NCBI GenBank assembly: GCA_026224825.1
Contig: JAMFRO010000022.1
Coordinates: forward strand, 62,001 to 126,000
From: a bacterium
GTDB taxonomy: Bacteria; Pseudomonadota; Alphaproteobacteria; Acetobacterales; Acetobacteraceae
DNA: 64,000 nucleotides
Reading direction: 5' to 3'
A program made the translations under genes and the position numbers. The first letter of the stretch is position 1. Every line of letters starts with the position of its first letter. Positions 7,765 through 16,837 of the stretch are shown piece by piece. The notes under the pieces are model-generated. The model was given only the letters and a program-made list of their open reading frames with translations. It did no database searches and had not been told where the DNA came from.

Positions 7765-8753
7765 TGGAATCGCAGAAACTCCTTTTCGTCCTGGCCCTGG
7801 CCGTGATCCTGCTGCTGGGTATTGGTGTCATCACCATCCTGCTGGTGCAGGAGCATGAGCGTACTCAAAAGCTCAAGTTGCGCCTGAGCAATGCCATGGC
7901 CCCCGTGGCGCGGCCGGCCCAGGCGGTCGCGGAAGAATATTCGCTGGTGCGCACTGTTTCGCCCGCGGGGCAGTTCTGGGAAAAAATCGCAGCACTCATC
8001 GGCGTCGATATGCAGCAGGCGGAAACCTACCCGATCAAATGGTGGCTGGTGCCGCCGATTGCCGTGCTGATCGATGCGGTATTGATCTTCCTGCTCTCGC
8101 ACCCGCTCGGCGATTATCCGTTCCTGCTGTACGTCACCGAGTATTTTGGCTCGCCGGTGTTCTGGTATCTGATCACCCGTTTCATCTTCAACATGTTCAC
8201 CAACCGGCGCAACACCAAGCTGATCGAGCAGTTTCCTGACGCGCTCAACACCGTGGTGCGCTGCGTACGCGTCGGCATTCCCATGGGCGAGGCTTTGCGC
8301 ACCGTGGCCAAGGATGCGATGGAGCCAACCAAGCTCGAATTCACCATTCTGGCCGATAAAGTGTCCATCGGCGTGCCGCTCGATATCGCATTGCGCGAGC
8401 TCTCGTTGCGCATCAAGCTCACCGAATATCAGTTCTTCGCCACCGCCATCACCTTGCAGGCCCGCGCCGGCGGCGGCATCACGCAAACGCTGGAAGGCTT
8501 GGCGGATGTCATCCGCAAACGCGTGGGCTTACGCGCGCGAGGCTTTGCACTCACAGCCGAGGCGCGCACCTCCGCCATGGTGCTCTCGGTGCTGCCCTTC
8601 CTGGCTGGCGCCATGATCTACATGGTCCAGCCCCCCTATATGTCAGTTCTCTTCACGACCAAAGGCGGCGAAACGGTCATCACTTTGGCGATCGTAATGC
8701 TGGCTCTCGGCATGGGCACCATTCAATTCATGATCAGCAATGTCCTTAAGTAA
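7764..8753 (+). CDS. tadB: Tad inner-membrane platform protein TadB
   Basis: A 329-residue type II secretion F-domain protein that, with TadC, forms the inner-membrane platform for the pilus motor. It has an N-terminal membrane helix (about 5-28), a paired helix region around residues 95-150, the cytoplasmic T2SSF domain with FPDALNTVVRCVRVGIPMGE, and a C-terminal hydrophobic pair. Length and arrangement match TadB. It overlaps tadC by 14 bases. Confidence 0.93.
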   Translation: MESQKLLFVLALAVILLLGIGVITILLVQEHERTQKLKLRLSNAMAPVARPAQAVAEEYSLVRTVSPAGQFWEKIAALIGVDMQQAETYPIKWWLVPPIAVLIDAVLIFLLSHPLGDYPFLLYVTEYFGSPVFWYLITRFIFNMFTNRRNTKLIEQFPDALNTVVRCVRVGIPMGEALRTVAKDAMEPTKLEFTILADKVSIGVPLDIALRELSLRIKLTEYQFFATAITLQARAGGGITQTLEGLADVIRKRVGLRARGFALTAEARTSAMVLSVLPFLAGAMIYMVQPPYMSVLFTTKGGETVITLAIVMLALGMGTIQFMISNVLK

Positions 8754-9708
8754 CCTCAACCCCACCACGATCTATGAGCTGCTTTTCCTCATCCTGATCT
8801 GTTTCGGGCTGCTGGCGGTTGCCGGTTTCGTGCTCGCCATCGATCTTGGCAAGAGCGCCCGGCTGGAGCGGCGCATCGGCCTTGTCACCGGCGAGCGGGT
8901 GGAGGAGATCAAGGAGGACGAGGACAAGCCCAAGGAAGCGCTGGCGCTGCGCATTATCTCGGGCTTCGGCATGGCCGTTGCCCGCTCAGGCATGCTCAAC
9001 CGCAAGACGCTGGCGGAAATCCAAGCCACGCTGGAAGGCGTCGGGCTCAAGGGCGGGCGCGGTCTTGGCCTGTTCATCGGCGCGAAGATTCTGCTGGTCA
9101 TTCTTTCCCCTATTGTCGCCTTCTTCCTCGCCCAGCATTTTCAGCTCTCCCGCTTCTGGATGATTTCCTGGGTGGCGGGCGGCGTTGTCTTCGGCATCAT
9201 GGCGCCGGAGACCTATGCCAATAACAAGCGTAAGAAATTTCTGGAAAAAGTCGAACACGGCGTGCCGGATGCGCTCGACATGCTGGTGATCTGCGCCGAT
9301 GCGGGCTTAGCACTGGAAGCAGGCATCGCCCGCGTCAGCCAAGAATTACTGACCCTCAACCCGCAGCTCGCTAACGAGCTGATCCAGACATCGCGCGAAA
9401 TGCAGATCGGCTCCGACCTGCGCATGGCGATGGAGGCGCTGGGTGCGCGCACCGGGCTTGAAGTGCTGCAACGTCTTGCAACGACTCTGGCGCAGTCATT
9501 ACAATATGGCACACCGCTCACCGCGGCGCTGCGCACGCTCTCCGCCGAACTGCGCCAGGAGGCGCTGGTCAAATTCGAGGAGCGGGCAGGGCGGCTGCCA
9601 ACCATGATGACCATTCCTATGATCCTATTCATCCTGCCCTGCGTCTTTCTTGTCGTGGCGGGCCCTGCGATGATCAATGTGATGGCGACTCTGAAGGGAT
9701 CAAAGTAG
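8740..9708 (+). CDS. tadC: Tad inner-membrane platform protein TadC
   Basis: A 322-residue partner of TadB with the same overall plan: an N-terminal membrane helix, a central helix pair (residues about 105-160) and a T2SSF domain containing PDALDMLVICADAGLALEAG. The hydrophobic C-terminal segment (MILFILPCVFLVVAGPAMI) anchors the end. The start ATG 8740 lies within the tadB gene, indicating translational coupling. The next gene begins two bases after the stop. Confidence 0.93.
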   Translation: MSLSNLNPTTIYELLFLILICFGLLAVAGFVLAIDLGKSARLERRIGLVTGERVEEIKEDEDKPKEALALRIISGFGMAVARSGMLNRKTLAEIQATLEGVGLKGGRGLGLFIGAKILLVILSPIVAFFLAQHFQLSRFWMISWVAGGVVFGIMAPETYANNKRKKFLEKVEHGVPDALDMLVICADAGLALEAGIARVSQELLTLNPQLANELIQTSREMQIGSDLRMAMEALGARTGLEVLQRLATTLAQSLQYGTPLTAALRTLSAELRQEALVKFEERAGRLPTMMTIPMILFILPCVFLVVAGPAMINVMATLKGSK

Positions 9709-9709
9709 A

Positions 9710-11467
9710 GTGCAACATATGCAACGCCAGTTTAGCCTAGAGATTATGCCATCCCACCAGCGCCGTCCTGGCTTGTCCTGCATTGCACTTGCGGTCGGCC
9801 TGGCCCTGTCGGGCTGCGCCGCTCATAACAGTCCCAACGGGCCTATGGTCTCGCCGACCGGCGGTACGATCGGGCCGAACACGCTGAACGTGGCCGATGC
9901 CGCCATCGCCGGCGGCGATCCATCGATGGCGCTGTCCGTGTCGCAGTCCATCCTCGCCACTGACCCTGATAATGTCGATGCGCTGGTGCATGAAGGCCAG
10001 GCCTATTATGCGCTCGACCGTTGTCCGGCCTCGCAGGCTACCTTTCAGCGCGCTCTGAAAGATGATCCGAAATCCTCCGAGGCCCAGATCGGCCTCGGCC
10101 GCTGTCTGTTGAAGGTGAACCCGGCTCAGGCCGAAGTCGCCTTCCTCGCCGCGACACAGGATGATCCCGGCAATGCCGCGGCCTTCAGCAATCTCGGCAT
10201 CGCGCGCGATCTGCAGGGCAATTATGCAGGTGCTGCGAGCGCCTATCAGCAATCGCTGATGATCAACCCCGGCAGCACCGCGACCTCCGTTAATCTCGGC
10301 CTATCGCTGGCCCTCTCGGGCCAGGGGCCCGAGGCGCTGCAATATCTCGGGCCCTTGGCCACCGGCCCTGGGGCGACCCCGAAGATACGCGAGGATTATG
10401 CCGCGGCGCTGGTCGCCTCCGGCCGCAGCGATGACGCGCGCCAGGTTCTGGCCGTCGATTTGACACCCGATCAGGTCAACCAGGCCATGGCCGGGTTCCA
10501 GACGCTGATCTCGCAATCCATCACCAGCCCGCCACCCCCCGGCGCCCCGCCGCCGACCGACCCGCAGGTGAACAGCGCGCCGGTCACGGCGACGCCGGTG
10601 GCCAGCAGCGCCCCCGTGCCGTTGGACCCGACCCCCACGTCCGCCCCGGTAGCCGAAGCCGCCCCGCCGCCGCAGGCGGCAGAATCCACCCCGCCGCCGC
10701 AGGCGGCCCAAGCCACACCGCCGCCCGTGGTGGCACCAGCCCCGGTTGTCGAACCCGCGCCGCAGGCAACGCAAACCACTTCATCGCAAGAGGTAACGCA
10801 AGCCGCCCCGCCTGCACCGCCGGCGGTAAAAACCTCAAAATCGCATAAATCCAGCAAAACGGCCACAGCCAAGCCGAAGCATAAGCACGCCGCGGTGGTT
10901 GCCGAAGCCGATTCCGCCCCGGCCCCGGCAGCAACGCCGGCGGACGCAACGCCCGTGTCCGAACCACCTGTATCCGCACCACAGGTGCAGGCGGCCCCCG
11001 CCGCTACACCGGCACCGGCCGCAACCCCGGCCCCGAGCCCAGCCAGCACGGCTGCCGCCTCCAACCCGGGCTCGGAGCCCACGGTCACGTTATCGCCGGT
11101 CGCCCCGGCCAATGTGCCGCCAGACTCCCCGGCCGGCCAGGAAGACGTCTCCGCCCCGGCCCCCCCGGCACCAACGCCTACCCCGGCCCCCGCCAGCAGT
11201 GACTCCAGCCCCGCCAAGGGCGGTCGTCCCGCGGTGCAGATCGCGTCCCTCAACAGCGAGGATGCGGCGCATACCGAGTGGAAGAAGGTCTCGGCCGCGG
11301 CGCCTGGCCTGTTCGCCGGTAAATCGCCGGACATCAGCGAGGTGCAAGTGGGTGGCCAGACCTATTACCGCCTGCGTGTCAGCGGCTTCTCCAGCCATAC
11401 AGACGCCCGCCACTTCTGCTCGCAGATCACCTCCGCCGGTGGCACCTGCGTCCCGGCGAATTTCTGA
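9710..11467 (+). CDS. tadD: TadD-like TPR lipoprotein with Pro/Ala-rich linker and SPOR domain
   Basis: 585 residues, last gene of the pilus operon. Lipobox LSGC places the lipidated Cys at residue 36 when GTG 9710 is used (AAGGGA ten bases upstream); ATG 9719 and ATG 9746 are alternative starts. Residues about 55-260 hold several TPR units, as in TadD, the lipoprotein that helps secretin assembly. A very long Pro/Ala/Thr-rich linker (about 265-500) with near-repeats around PPPQAAESTPPP follows, with a short basic patch rich in Lys/His. The last 80 residues form a SPOR domain (PAVQIASLNSEDAAHTEW to VPANF), a fold that binds denuded septal peptidoglycan. The linker plus SPOR domain is not part of ordinary TadD. 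Confidence 0.85.
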   Translation: MQHMQRQFSLEIMPSHQRRPGLSCIALAVGLALSGCAAHNSPNGPMVSPTGGTIGPNTLNVADAAIAGGDPSMALSVSQSILATDPDNVDALVHEGQAYYALDRCPASQATFQRALKDDPKSSEAQIGLGRCLLKVNPAQAEVAFLAATQDDPGNAAAFSNLGIARDLQGNYAGAASAYQQSLMINPGSTATSVNLGLSLALSGQGPEALQYLGPLATGPGATPKIREDYAAALVASGRSDDARQVLAVDLTPDQVNQAMAGFQTLISQSITSPPPPGAPPPTDPQVNSAPVTATPVASSAPVPLDPTPTSAPVAEAAPPPQAAESTPPPQAAQATPPPVVAPAPVVEPAPQATQTTSSQEVTQAAPPAPPAVKTSKSHKSSKTATAKPKHKHAAVVAEADSAPAPAATPADATPVSEPPVSAPQVQAAPAATPAPAATPAPSPASTAAASNPGSEPTVTLSPVAPANVPPDSPAGQEDVSAPAPPAPTPTPAPASSDSSPAKGGRPAVQIASLNSEDAAHTEWKKVSAAAPGLFAGKSPDISEVQVGGQTYYRLRVSGFSSHTDARHFCSQITSAGGTCVPANF

Positions 11468-11573
11468 AACGCATTCTGGCGGCCATTTGGCGGCCGTCTG
11501 GCGGCGCTCGCGTACTTGAAGTACGCGTTGCTTCGCCAGACACCGCCAACTGACTCGCCATAATGTGTTTCAG
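11464..11573. repeat. 110-nt imperfect palindrome at the end of the pilus operon
   Basis: The left arm (11464-11517) and the inverted right arm (11519-11573) align over about 54 bases. Matching blocks are CTGAAAC, CATT, TGGCG, TTGGCGG, GTCTGGCG and CGCGTACTT, with two short internal loops and a single G at the centre. The tadD stop codon (11465-11467) lies in the first bases of the left arm. It looks like a mobile palindromic (REP/MITE-like) element or a large RNA hairpin; no open frame is present. Confidence 0.75.
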
Positions 11574-11587
11574 CCGGGCTTAATCCC

Positions 11588-11636
11588 AAGCGGTTATCGG
11601 GCTTTAAACAAGCCGGATAACCGCTTCATTATTTTA
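11588..11636 (+). terminator. Intrinsic terminator of the pilus operon
   Basis: A 17-bp stem with one mismatch (AAGCGGTTATCGGGCTT at 11588-11604 and its partner at 11610-11626) is followed by the T-rich CATTATTTTAAA. It could also act for the convergent gene at 11645. Confidence 0.75.
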
Positions 11637-11644
11637 AATATCCA

Positions 11645-12298
11645 TCAAGCAGCGGACGCGCCCGCAAACTCCCAAAAGTTTGCCCGCGGCGAGGTGCGGG
11701 CGATGAAATTGCGCATGTTCGGGTGGTGCCAGCCATCCGGCCCGATCAGCGCGGACATCGGCGCGTAGAACTCATGCGCATGCGGAATCTGGCTCGACGC
11801 GAAATATTCATATTGCCGCGGCCGCAGCGCATACATCACGCGGATGTCGCGCACAGGTAGCACCAGCGGCGCGCGCGGCGCCTCGCGCAGCAGCCCGGTA
11901 TAGCGCCAGCGCGGCATCGGGTTGGTTAGCGAGACCGGTGCCAGCAGCCATTCCAGCGGGCACACGGCCAGCCAGCTATGCATCGAGGGGGCAAAGCGCG
12001 AGCGCTTGTCCAGCAGGTTCTGAAAGGAGCCGCAGGCCTCGATGGCGAAGAGATCAACATATGGGTCTTTCTCCGTCCCGCCGAAACACATCCATAGCCC
12101 GTCGGGGAGTGTTTTCAGCCGGTTGGAGCCCGGCAATTTAAGAAACGGATTATCGAGATCATCCACCGTGCCGGGGCGCGCGCGCAACCAGCTACCGGAG
12201 GCACCCATGTCATGGTCGGCCAGTCCCGGCGGATGCTGAGGCCAGGCGCGGAGTTTTTGGCGCACAAGCTGATCGAGGGTGGTGGGGGCGGATGCCAT
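11645..12298 (-). CDS. Conserved-looking protein of unknown function (217 aa)
   Basis: A soluble-looking protein of 217 residues without a signal peptide or membrane helix. Trp, Pro and Arg are frequent; segments such as DGLWMCFGGTEKDPYVDLFA and RPRQYEYFASSQIPHAHEFY could be family signatures, but I do not recognise the family. Codon usage fits the surrounding genes, which supports it being real. It is convergent with the pilus operon and divergent from the efflux operon, from which a 450-base gap separates it. The start ATG at 12298 is the first after an A+T-rich upstream region. Confidence 0.6.
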   Translation of the reverse strand: MASAPTTLDQLVRQKLRAWPQHPPGLADHDMGASGSWLRARPGTVDDLDNPFLKLPGSNRLKTLPDGLWMCFGGTEKDPYVDLFAIEACGSFQNLLDKRSRFAPSMHSWLAVCPLEWLLAPVSLTNPMPRWRYTGLLREAPRAPLVLPVRDIRVMYALRPRQYEYFASSQIPHAHEFYAPMSALIGPDGWHHPNMRNFIARTSPRANFWEFAGASAA

Positions 12299-12748
12299 GA
12301 ATTTTTCCTGTATTGGTATAGCGTTACAACCTAAGCGAGAATAACGACGAAAAGCGACTCGGATGCAAGAGGGATTCTAATGAGATGTTAATAAATTAAC
12401 TTTTTTCTTGGCATCAACCTATCTCCCAGATCATACCAATTAACTGTTTGATTATATGATATACATTACGATTCATGGCGAATTGCGGCGGTTTCGTGGT
12501 GGCGCCGCTTCGGCAAAACCTTCCAACGCCCTGAGTTAACAGAATTTTATATTATGCAACTTATAGTTATCCGGATATGGGCCGGGCAGGGTGAAGCGGC
12601 GCGGGGCAGGCGATATATAAAATTGTGAAACTGCCTGGATCAAAAACCAAGCGGGGCCGCAAAAAACATAACGCCCAGCCGATGCCCCCCGCTCTTGCCT
12701 GCACCGGTATTTGGGCACATGCAGGGGGCCAAATTCGGAGAGCGCAGG
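12299..12748. other. A+T-rich gap between the unknown gene and the efflux operon
   Basis: No gene is seen. The stretch 12370-12470 is A+T-rich and should hold divergent promoters, for instance around TTGATTATATGATATACATT, but no well-spaced box pair stands out. No regulator gene for the efflux operon lies next to it. Confidence 0.5.
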
Positions 12749-13699
12749 GTGGCAGACGAGAGACCGCGTAAGAGCTTGCGGCCATTCATTATTCTGGCGG
12801 TGGTCCTGGCCGTCATCACCGCTGTTTTCGGCCTGTACGGCTGGCACAACAGCTATTTTGCCACCACTGACGATGCCGAGATCGACGGCAATCTCTACAC
12901 CATCGCCGCCCAGATCAGCGGCCGCGTGGTGAGCGTGCAGGTGGCGGACAACCAGCACGTCAGTGCCGGCCAGCTCCTGGTACAGTTAGACGACCGTGAC
13001 CAGCGCGTGGCCCTGCTGAAAGCCGAGGCCGGCCAGGCCCAGGCGCAGGCCGGGCTGGCGCAGGACGAGGCGCAGGTGACCGAGGCGGATGCCGGCGTCA
13101 CCCAGGCGCAGAGCGATTACGAGCGCTTCACCTCGGTCAACCCACGCGCCACCACGCGCCAGCAGGTCGATGCCGCCACCGCCTCCATCACCACCGCCAA
13201 GGCCAAGCTCAGCGCCGCCCAGGCCGCGGTGCAGAGCGGCCAGGCCAATCTCGCCGCCGCAGGCGCCGTGCTGGCCGATGCCCAACTCCAGCTCTCCTAT
13301 ACGCAGATCACGGCACCCGCCGCCGGCCATGTGGCGCTGAAGACGGTGCAGCCCGGCAATGTCGTCGCCGCCGGCACCGCCATGATGTCGCTGGTCAGCG
13401 ACGAGGTCTGGGTCACCGCCAATTACAAGGAAACCCAACTGGACGGCATCCGCCTGGGTGCCACGGCTGATATCAGCGTCGATGCCGTGCCCGGCGTCAC
13501 TTTCAAGGCCCGCGTGAACAGTGTTCAATATGGCACGGGGGCAGTGTTCTCGCTGCTCCCCGCCCAGAACGCCACCGGCAACTACATCAAGGTCATCCAG
13601 CGCGTACCGGTAAAGCTCGTCTTCACGGACAACCGCGTGCAGAAATACCTGCTCGCCCCCGGTATGTCGGTCGAGCCCTCCATCCGGATTGCTCCTTGA
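12749..13699 (+). CDS. emrA: EmrA-type membrane fusion protein
   Basis: A 316-residue HlyD/EmrA-family periplasmic adaptor linking an inner-membrane MFS pump to an outer-membrane channel. It has a short cytoplasmic start, one membrane helix (about residues 12-32), the lipoyl half-motif VVSVQVADNQHVSAGQLLVQ, a long Ala/Gln-rich helical hairpin (about residues 90-185), then the second lipoyl half and beta-barrel. The start chosen is GTG 12749 because GGAG (12737-12740) precedes it at normal distance; ATG 12719 lacks such a site. It overlaps emrB by four bases (TTGA). Confidence 0.9.
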   Translation: MADERPRKSLRPFIILAVVLAVITAVFGLYGWHNSYFATTDDAEIDGNLYTIAAQISGRVVSVQVADNQHVSAGQLLVQLDDRDQRVALLKAEAGQAQAQAGLAQDEAQVTEADAGVTQAQSDYERFTSVNPRATTRQQVDAATASITTAKAKLSAAQAAVQSGQANLAAAGAVLADAQLQLSYTQITAPAAGHVALKTVQPGNVVAAGTAMMSLVSDEVWVTANYKETQLDGIRLGATADISVDAVPGVTFKARVNSVQYGTGAVFSLLPAQNATGNYIKVIQRVPVKLVFTDNRVQKYLLAPGMSVEPSIRIAP

Positions 13700-15258
13700 A
13701 CCCGGCACTGCCCCGCTCACCGGCCGGCCCCTATAACCCCTGGATGGTGGCGGTGATGGTGGCTCTGGCCCCGCTCATGGAGGTGCTGGACACCACCATC
13801 GCCAATGTCTCGCTGCCCCACATCGCCGGCTCGCTGGGTGTGAGCCAGAGTGAGAGCACCTGGGTGCTGACCAGCTACCTCGTCAGCAATTCCATCATCC
13901 TCCCCATTTCCGGCTGGCTCGCCAATGTCGTCGGCCGCAAACGCTTCTTCCAGATCAGCACGGCACTCTTCATCGCCTCCTCGGTGCTCTGCGCCACCTC
14001 CACCTCGCTCACCATGCTGGTGGTGGCACGCGCACTTCAAGGCCTGGGGGGAGGGGGGCTGGCCCCGGTGGCGCAGGCCATGATGGCCGATAGCTTCGTG
14101 CCCGAAAAACGTCCCCAGGTCTTCGCGCTCTTCGGCTTCACCGTCATCGTCGCCCCCGCCACCGGCCCGGTACTGGGCGGCTGGCTTACGGATAGCTTCT
14201 CCTGGCACTGGATCTTCCTCATCAACCTGCCGGTCGGGCTCATCGCCCTCACCCTCACCAGCATCTTCGTCACCGAGCCTCTGCTGCTGCGCCAGGAGCG
14301 CAAGGCGCTGCTGGGCGGCGGCGGCTTCAAGCTCGATTACGTCGGCCTGGCCATGGTCGCCATCGGCTTCGCTGCCCTGCAGATGTTCCTGGACAAATAC
14401 GAGCTGGATGACGGCTTCTCCTCGACCTTCATCATCGCCGCCTTTGCCATCGCCATCGCCACACTCTCATTTCTCATCCTCTGGGAGTGGCAGCACGAGC
14501 ACCCGGTGGTGAATGTCCGGCTGCTGTTTACCCGGAATTTCGGCATCTGCTGCATTGTCAGCTTCATGATCAGCTTCTGCTTCCTCTCCTCCACCCAATT
14601 GCTGCCGCAACTGGCGCAGACCCTGCTGGGCTACACCTCACAGACCGCCGGCTTCTCTCTGGCGCTCGGCGGGATGGTGACCCTATGCTTCATGCCGATC
14701 TCCGCCTTCATCACCGGCCGCTTCGTGCAGCCGCGCTATCTCATGGCCGGCGGGCTCATCCAGATGGGCGTGGCACTCATATCAGACTCCCATTTTTCGC
14801 CCTACATGAGCTTCGATCAGCTCACTATGGCCCGCGTCCTGCAGGTCTTCGCCATGCCCTTCATCTTCGTCCCCATGGGGGCCAGCTCCTTCGTCGGCGT
14901 CAACCCAAAACTGTTCGGCGATGCCGCCGCGTTATCTAACCAAATGCGTAACATTGGTGGTTCCATGGGCATTTCCTTCGCCACCAACATGCTCACCTGG
15001 CGTTCGCAATTCCACCACGCGCGCCTCGCCGAGGCCATAAATCCCTTCCGCCCGCTGCCCCCGGGCGTGCCTTTGGCGCAGCTTGACCAGATGGTGTCAT
15101 TCCAGGCCAGTTTCGTCAGCTATCTGGATGTATTTCACATCCTTGGGATTCTAGCTCTTGTGGTTTGGCCCATTGCACTCTTTCTTAAGGCACCAGCGCC
15201 TCAACCTGCCGCGCCTCAACTTGCTGAGCCCTTACCTGCTCAGCCACGTGCCGCTTAA
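13696..15258 (+). CDS. emrB: EmrB-type DHA2 multidrug MFS transporter
   Basis: A 520-residue inner-membrane drug/H+ antiporter of the 14-helix DHA2 family. The signature near the N-terminus, LMEVLDTTIANVSLPHIAGS, is typical of EmrB/QacA proteins, and the loop motif GWLANVVGRKRFF matches the MFS loop 2-3 motif. With EmrA and the outer-membrane factor it would expel hydrophobic drugs, uncouplers or aromatic acids across both membranes. The likely start is TTG 13696 overlapping the emrA stop. The Pro/Ala-rich C-terminus is cytoplasmic. Confidence 0.93.
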   Translation: MNPALPRSPAGPYNPWMVAVMVALAPLMEVLDTTIANVSLPHIAGSLGVSQSESTWVLTSYLVSNSIILPISGWLANVVGRKRFFQISTALFIASSVLCATSTSLTMLVVARALQGLGGGGLAPVAQAMMADSFVPEKRPQVFALFGFTVIVAPATGPVLGGWLTDSFSWHWIFLINLPVGLIALTLTSIFVTEPLLLRQERKALLGGGGFKLDYVGLAMVAIGFAALQMFLDKYELDDGFSSTFIIAAFAIAIATLSFLILWEWQHEHPVVNVRLLFTRNFGICCIVSFMISFCFLSSTQLLPQLAQTLLGYTSQTAGFSLALGGMVTLCFMPISAFITGRFVQPRYLMAGGLIQMGVALISDSHFSPYMSFDQLTMARVLQVFAMPFIFVPMGASSFVGVNPKLFGDAAALSNQMRNIGGSMGISFATNMLTWRSQFHHARLAEAINPFRPLPPGVPLAQLDQMVSFQASFVSYLDVFHILGILALVVWPIALFLKAPAPQPAAPQLAEPLPAQPRAA

Positions 15259-15271
15259 CGGAGTTTACACC

Positions 15272-16804
15272 GTGTTCTTTGCCGTCTCCCGCCGCCTTAT
15301 GCTCGCCTCCTCCTGCGCCATGCTCTCCTTGAGCGGCTGCATAGAGGTGGGACCTAATTTTGCCCCCCCGCACGCCGCCACCCCCGGCAGTTTTACCGAG
15401 GATGCCGGTGCGCGCGGCGCCTATGTCTCCGGCGATTCCGTGAACCCGCAATGGTGGACGAGTTTCAATGACCCCATTCTGACGGCGCTGGAACAAAAAG
15501 CCGTGGCGCAGAATCTGGACCTGCAAATCGCCACCGAGCGCCTTCTGGAATCCGAGGCGCAAGCCCAGATCGACGGTGCGGTGCTGTATCCATCCATCAG
15601 TGGTGCCGGCTCCTACACCCGTGAGGGGCCGAGCAAGGAGGGCATCTTCGGCCTGTTCGGCAGCGCCGGCGGTGCCAGCACGGCTGCTTCAAGTGTTGCC
15701 AATGGCACTTCCAACGCGACCGGCGGCGGCGGTGTCCAGGCAACGGTCGGCGCCATCGACATCTACCAATACGGGCTGCAGGCGCAGTACGACCTCGACC
15801 TCTGGGGCAAGAACCGCCGCGCCGTGGAAGCCGCCGTCGCCAATGCCCGTTCCTCGGAAGAATCCCGCCGCGCCTCGCTGCTCAATGTCCAGGCGGCGGT
15901 CGCCAGTAACTACATCCAACTGCGGGGCAGCGAGCTGCTGCTCAGCATCACCCAGAAAAACCTGGATGCCGCCAACCAGCTCGTGCAGCTCACCTCCGAG
16001 CGCCAGCAGGCGGGCCTCACCACGGCCCTCGACGTCGCCAACGCCAAGGCCACCGCCGCCTCCATCCAGTCGCAACTGCCCACCCTCATCGCCCAGCGCG
16101 ATGCCCTCATCAGCCAGATAGGCCTGCTGCTGGGCGAGACCCCGGACGGGCTGCCGGCTGAGCTGACCACGGCCGCTCCGGTGCCGCTCACCCCGCCAAA
16201 CGTGCCCGTGGGCCTGCCCTCGGATTTGCTCACCCGCCGCCCCGATGTGCGCGAGGCGCTGCAGGATTTGCACAAGGCCACAGCCGAGGTCGGCGTCGCC
16301 GATGCGCAATTCTACCCGGACATCAGCATCTCCGCCTCAGCCTCACTGCAATCGCTGCAGTTCAAGGATCTCAACGAGTGGAGCGCGCTCACCTACGCCT
16401 TTGGCCCGAATGTCACTTTGCCGATCTTCGCCGGCGGACAGTTGCGCGGCCAGCTCAAGCTCAACAAGGCCGAGCAGCGCGAGGCCGCGGTGAGCTACGC
16501 CAAAACCGTGCTCACCGCCTTCACCCAGGTGAACACAGCGCTCACCAACTACGCCCAGGAGCATGACACGCTCGCAGCTCTCAACATCGATGTGGACCAG
16601 TCCAACATCGCCCTGGGCCTCGCCGAAGACCAGTACAAACAGGGCCTGGCCGATTACCTGACCGTGCTGAACGCGCAGCAGTCCTATCTGCAGGCGCAGC
16701 AGAACCAGGCACAATCAGCCGAACGGCTGGGCACGGATCTGGTGAGCCTGTACCAAGCTTTGGGCGGCGGCTGGGAGCAGACCTACCCGGATAAGCCTCA
16801 CTGA
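15272..16804 (+). CDS. NodT/OprM-type outer-membrane efflux lipoprotein
   Basis: A 510-residue TolC-superfamily outer-membrane factor completing the Emr pump. Start GTG 15272 is preceded by CGGAG (15259-15263) right after the emrB stop; a longer open frame reaches back into emrB but is implausible. Lipobox LSGC is followed by the family signature VGPNFAPP and WWTSFNDPIL. Two OEP repeats of long Ala/Gln-rich helices follow (about residues 80-280 and 290-500); LLTRRPDVREALQDL starts the second. No regulator is adjacent. Confidence 0.92.
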   Translation: MFFAVSRRLMLASSCAMLSLSGCIEVGPNFAPPHAATPGSFTEDAGARGAYVSGDSVNPQWWTSFNDPILTALEQKAVAQNLDLQIATERLLESEAQAQIDGAVLYPSISGAGSYTREGPSKEGIFGLFGSAGGASTAASSVANGTSNATGGGGVQATVGAIDIYQYGLQAQYDLDLWGKNRRAVEAAVANARSSEESRRASLLNVQAAVASNYIQLRGSELLLSITQKNLDAANQLVQLTSERQQAGLTTALDVANAKATAASIQSQLPTLIAQRDALISQIGLLLGETPDGLPAELTTAAPVPLTPPNVPVGLPSDLLTRRPDVREALQDLHKATAEVGVADAQFYPDISISASASLQSLQFKDLNEWSALTYAFGPNVTLPIFAGGQLRGQLKLNKAEQREAAVSYAKTVLTAFTQVNTALTNYAQEHDTLAALNIDVDQSNIALGLAEDQYKQGLADYLTVLNAQQSYLQAQQNQAQSAERLGTDLVSLYQALGGGWEQTYPDKPH

Positions 16805-16837
16805 GCGGGGTTTCACCCAGCCGGCATCGGGAGCGGA

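Noticed and set aside
15158..15271. Start of the outer-membrane factor inside emrB
   Set aside because: Overlap of 100 bases with emrB and no lipoprotein-type N-terminus; GTG 15272 has CGGAG and leads to the lipobox.
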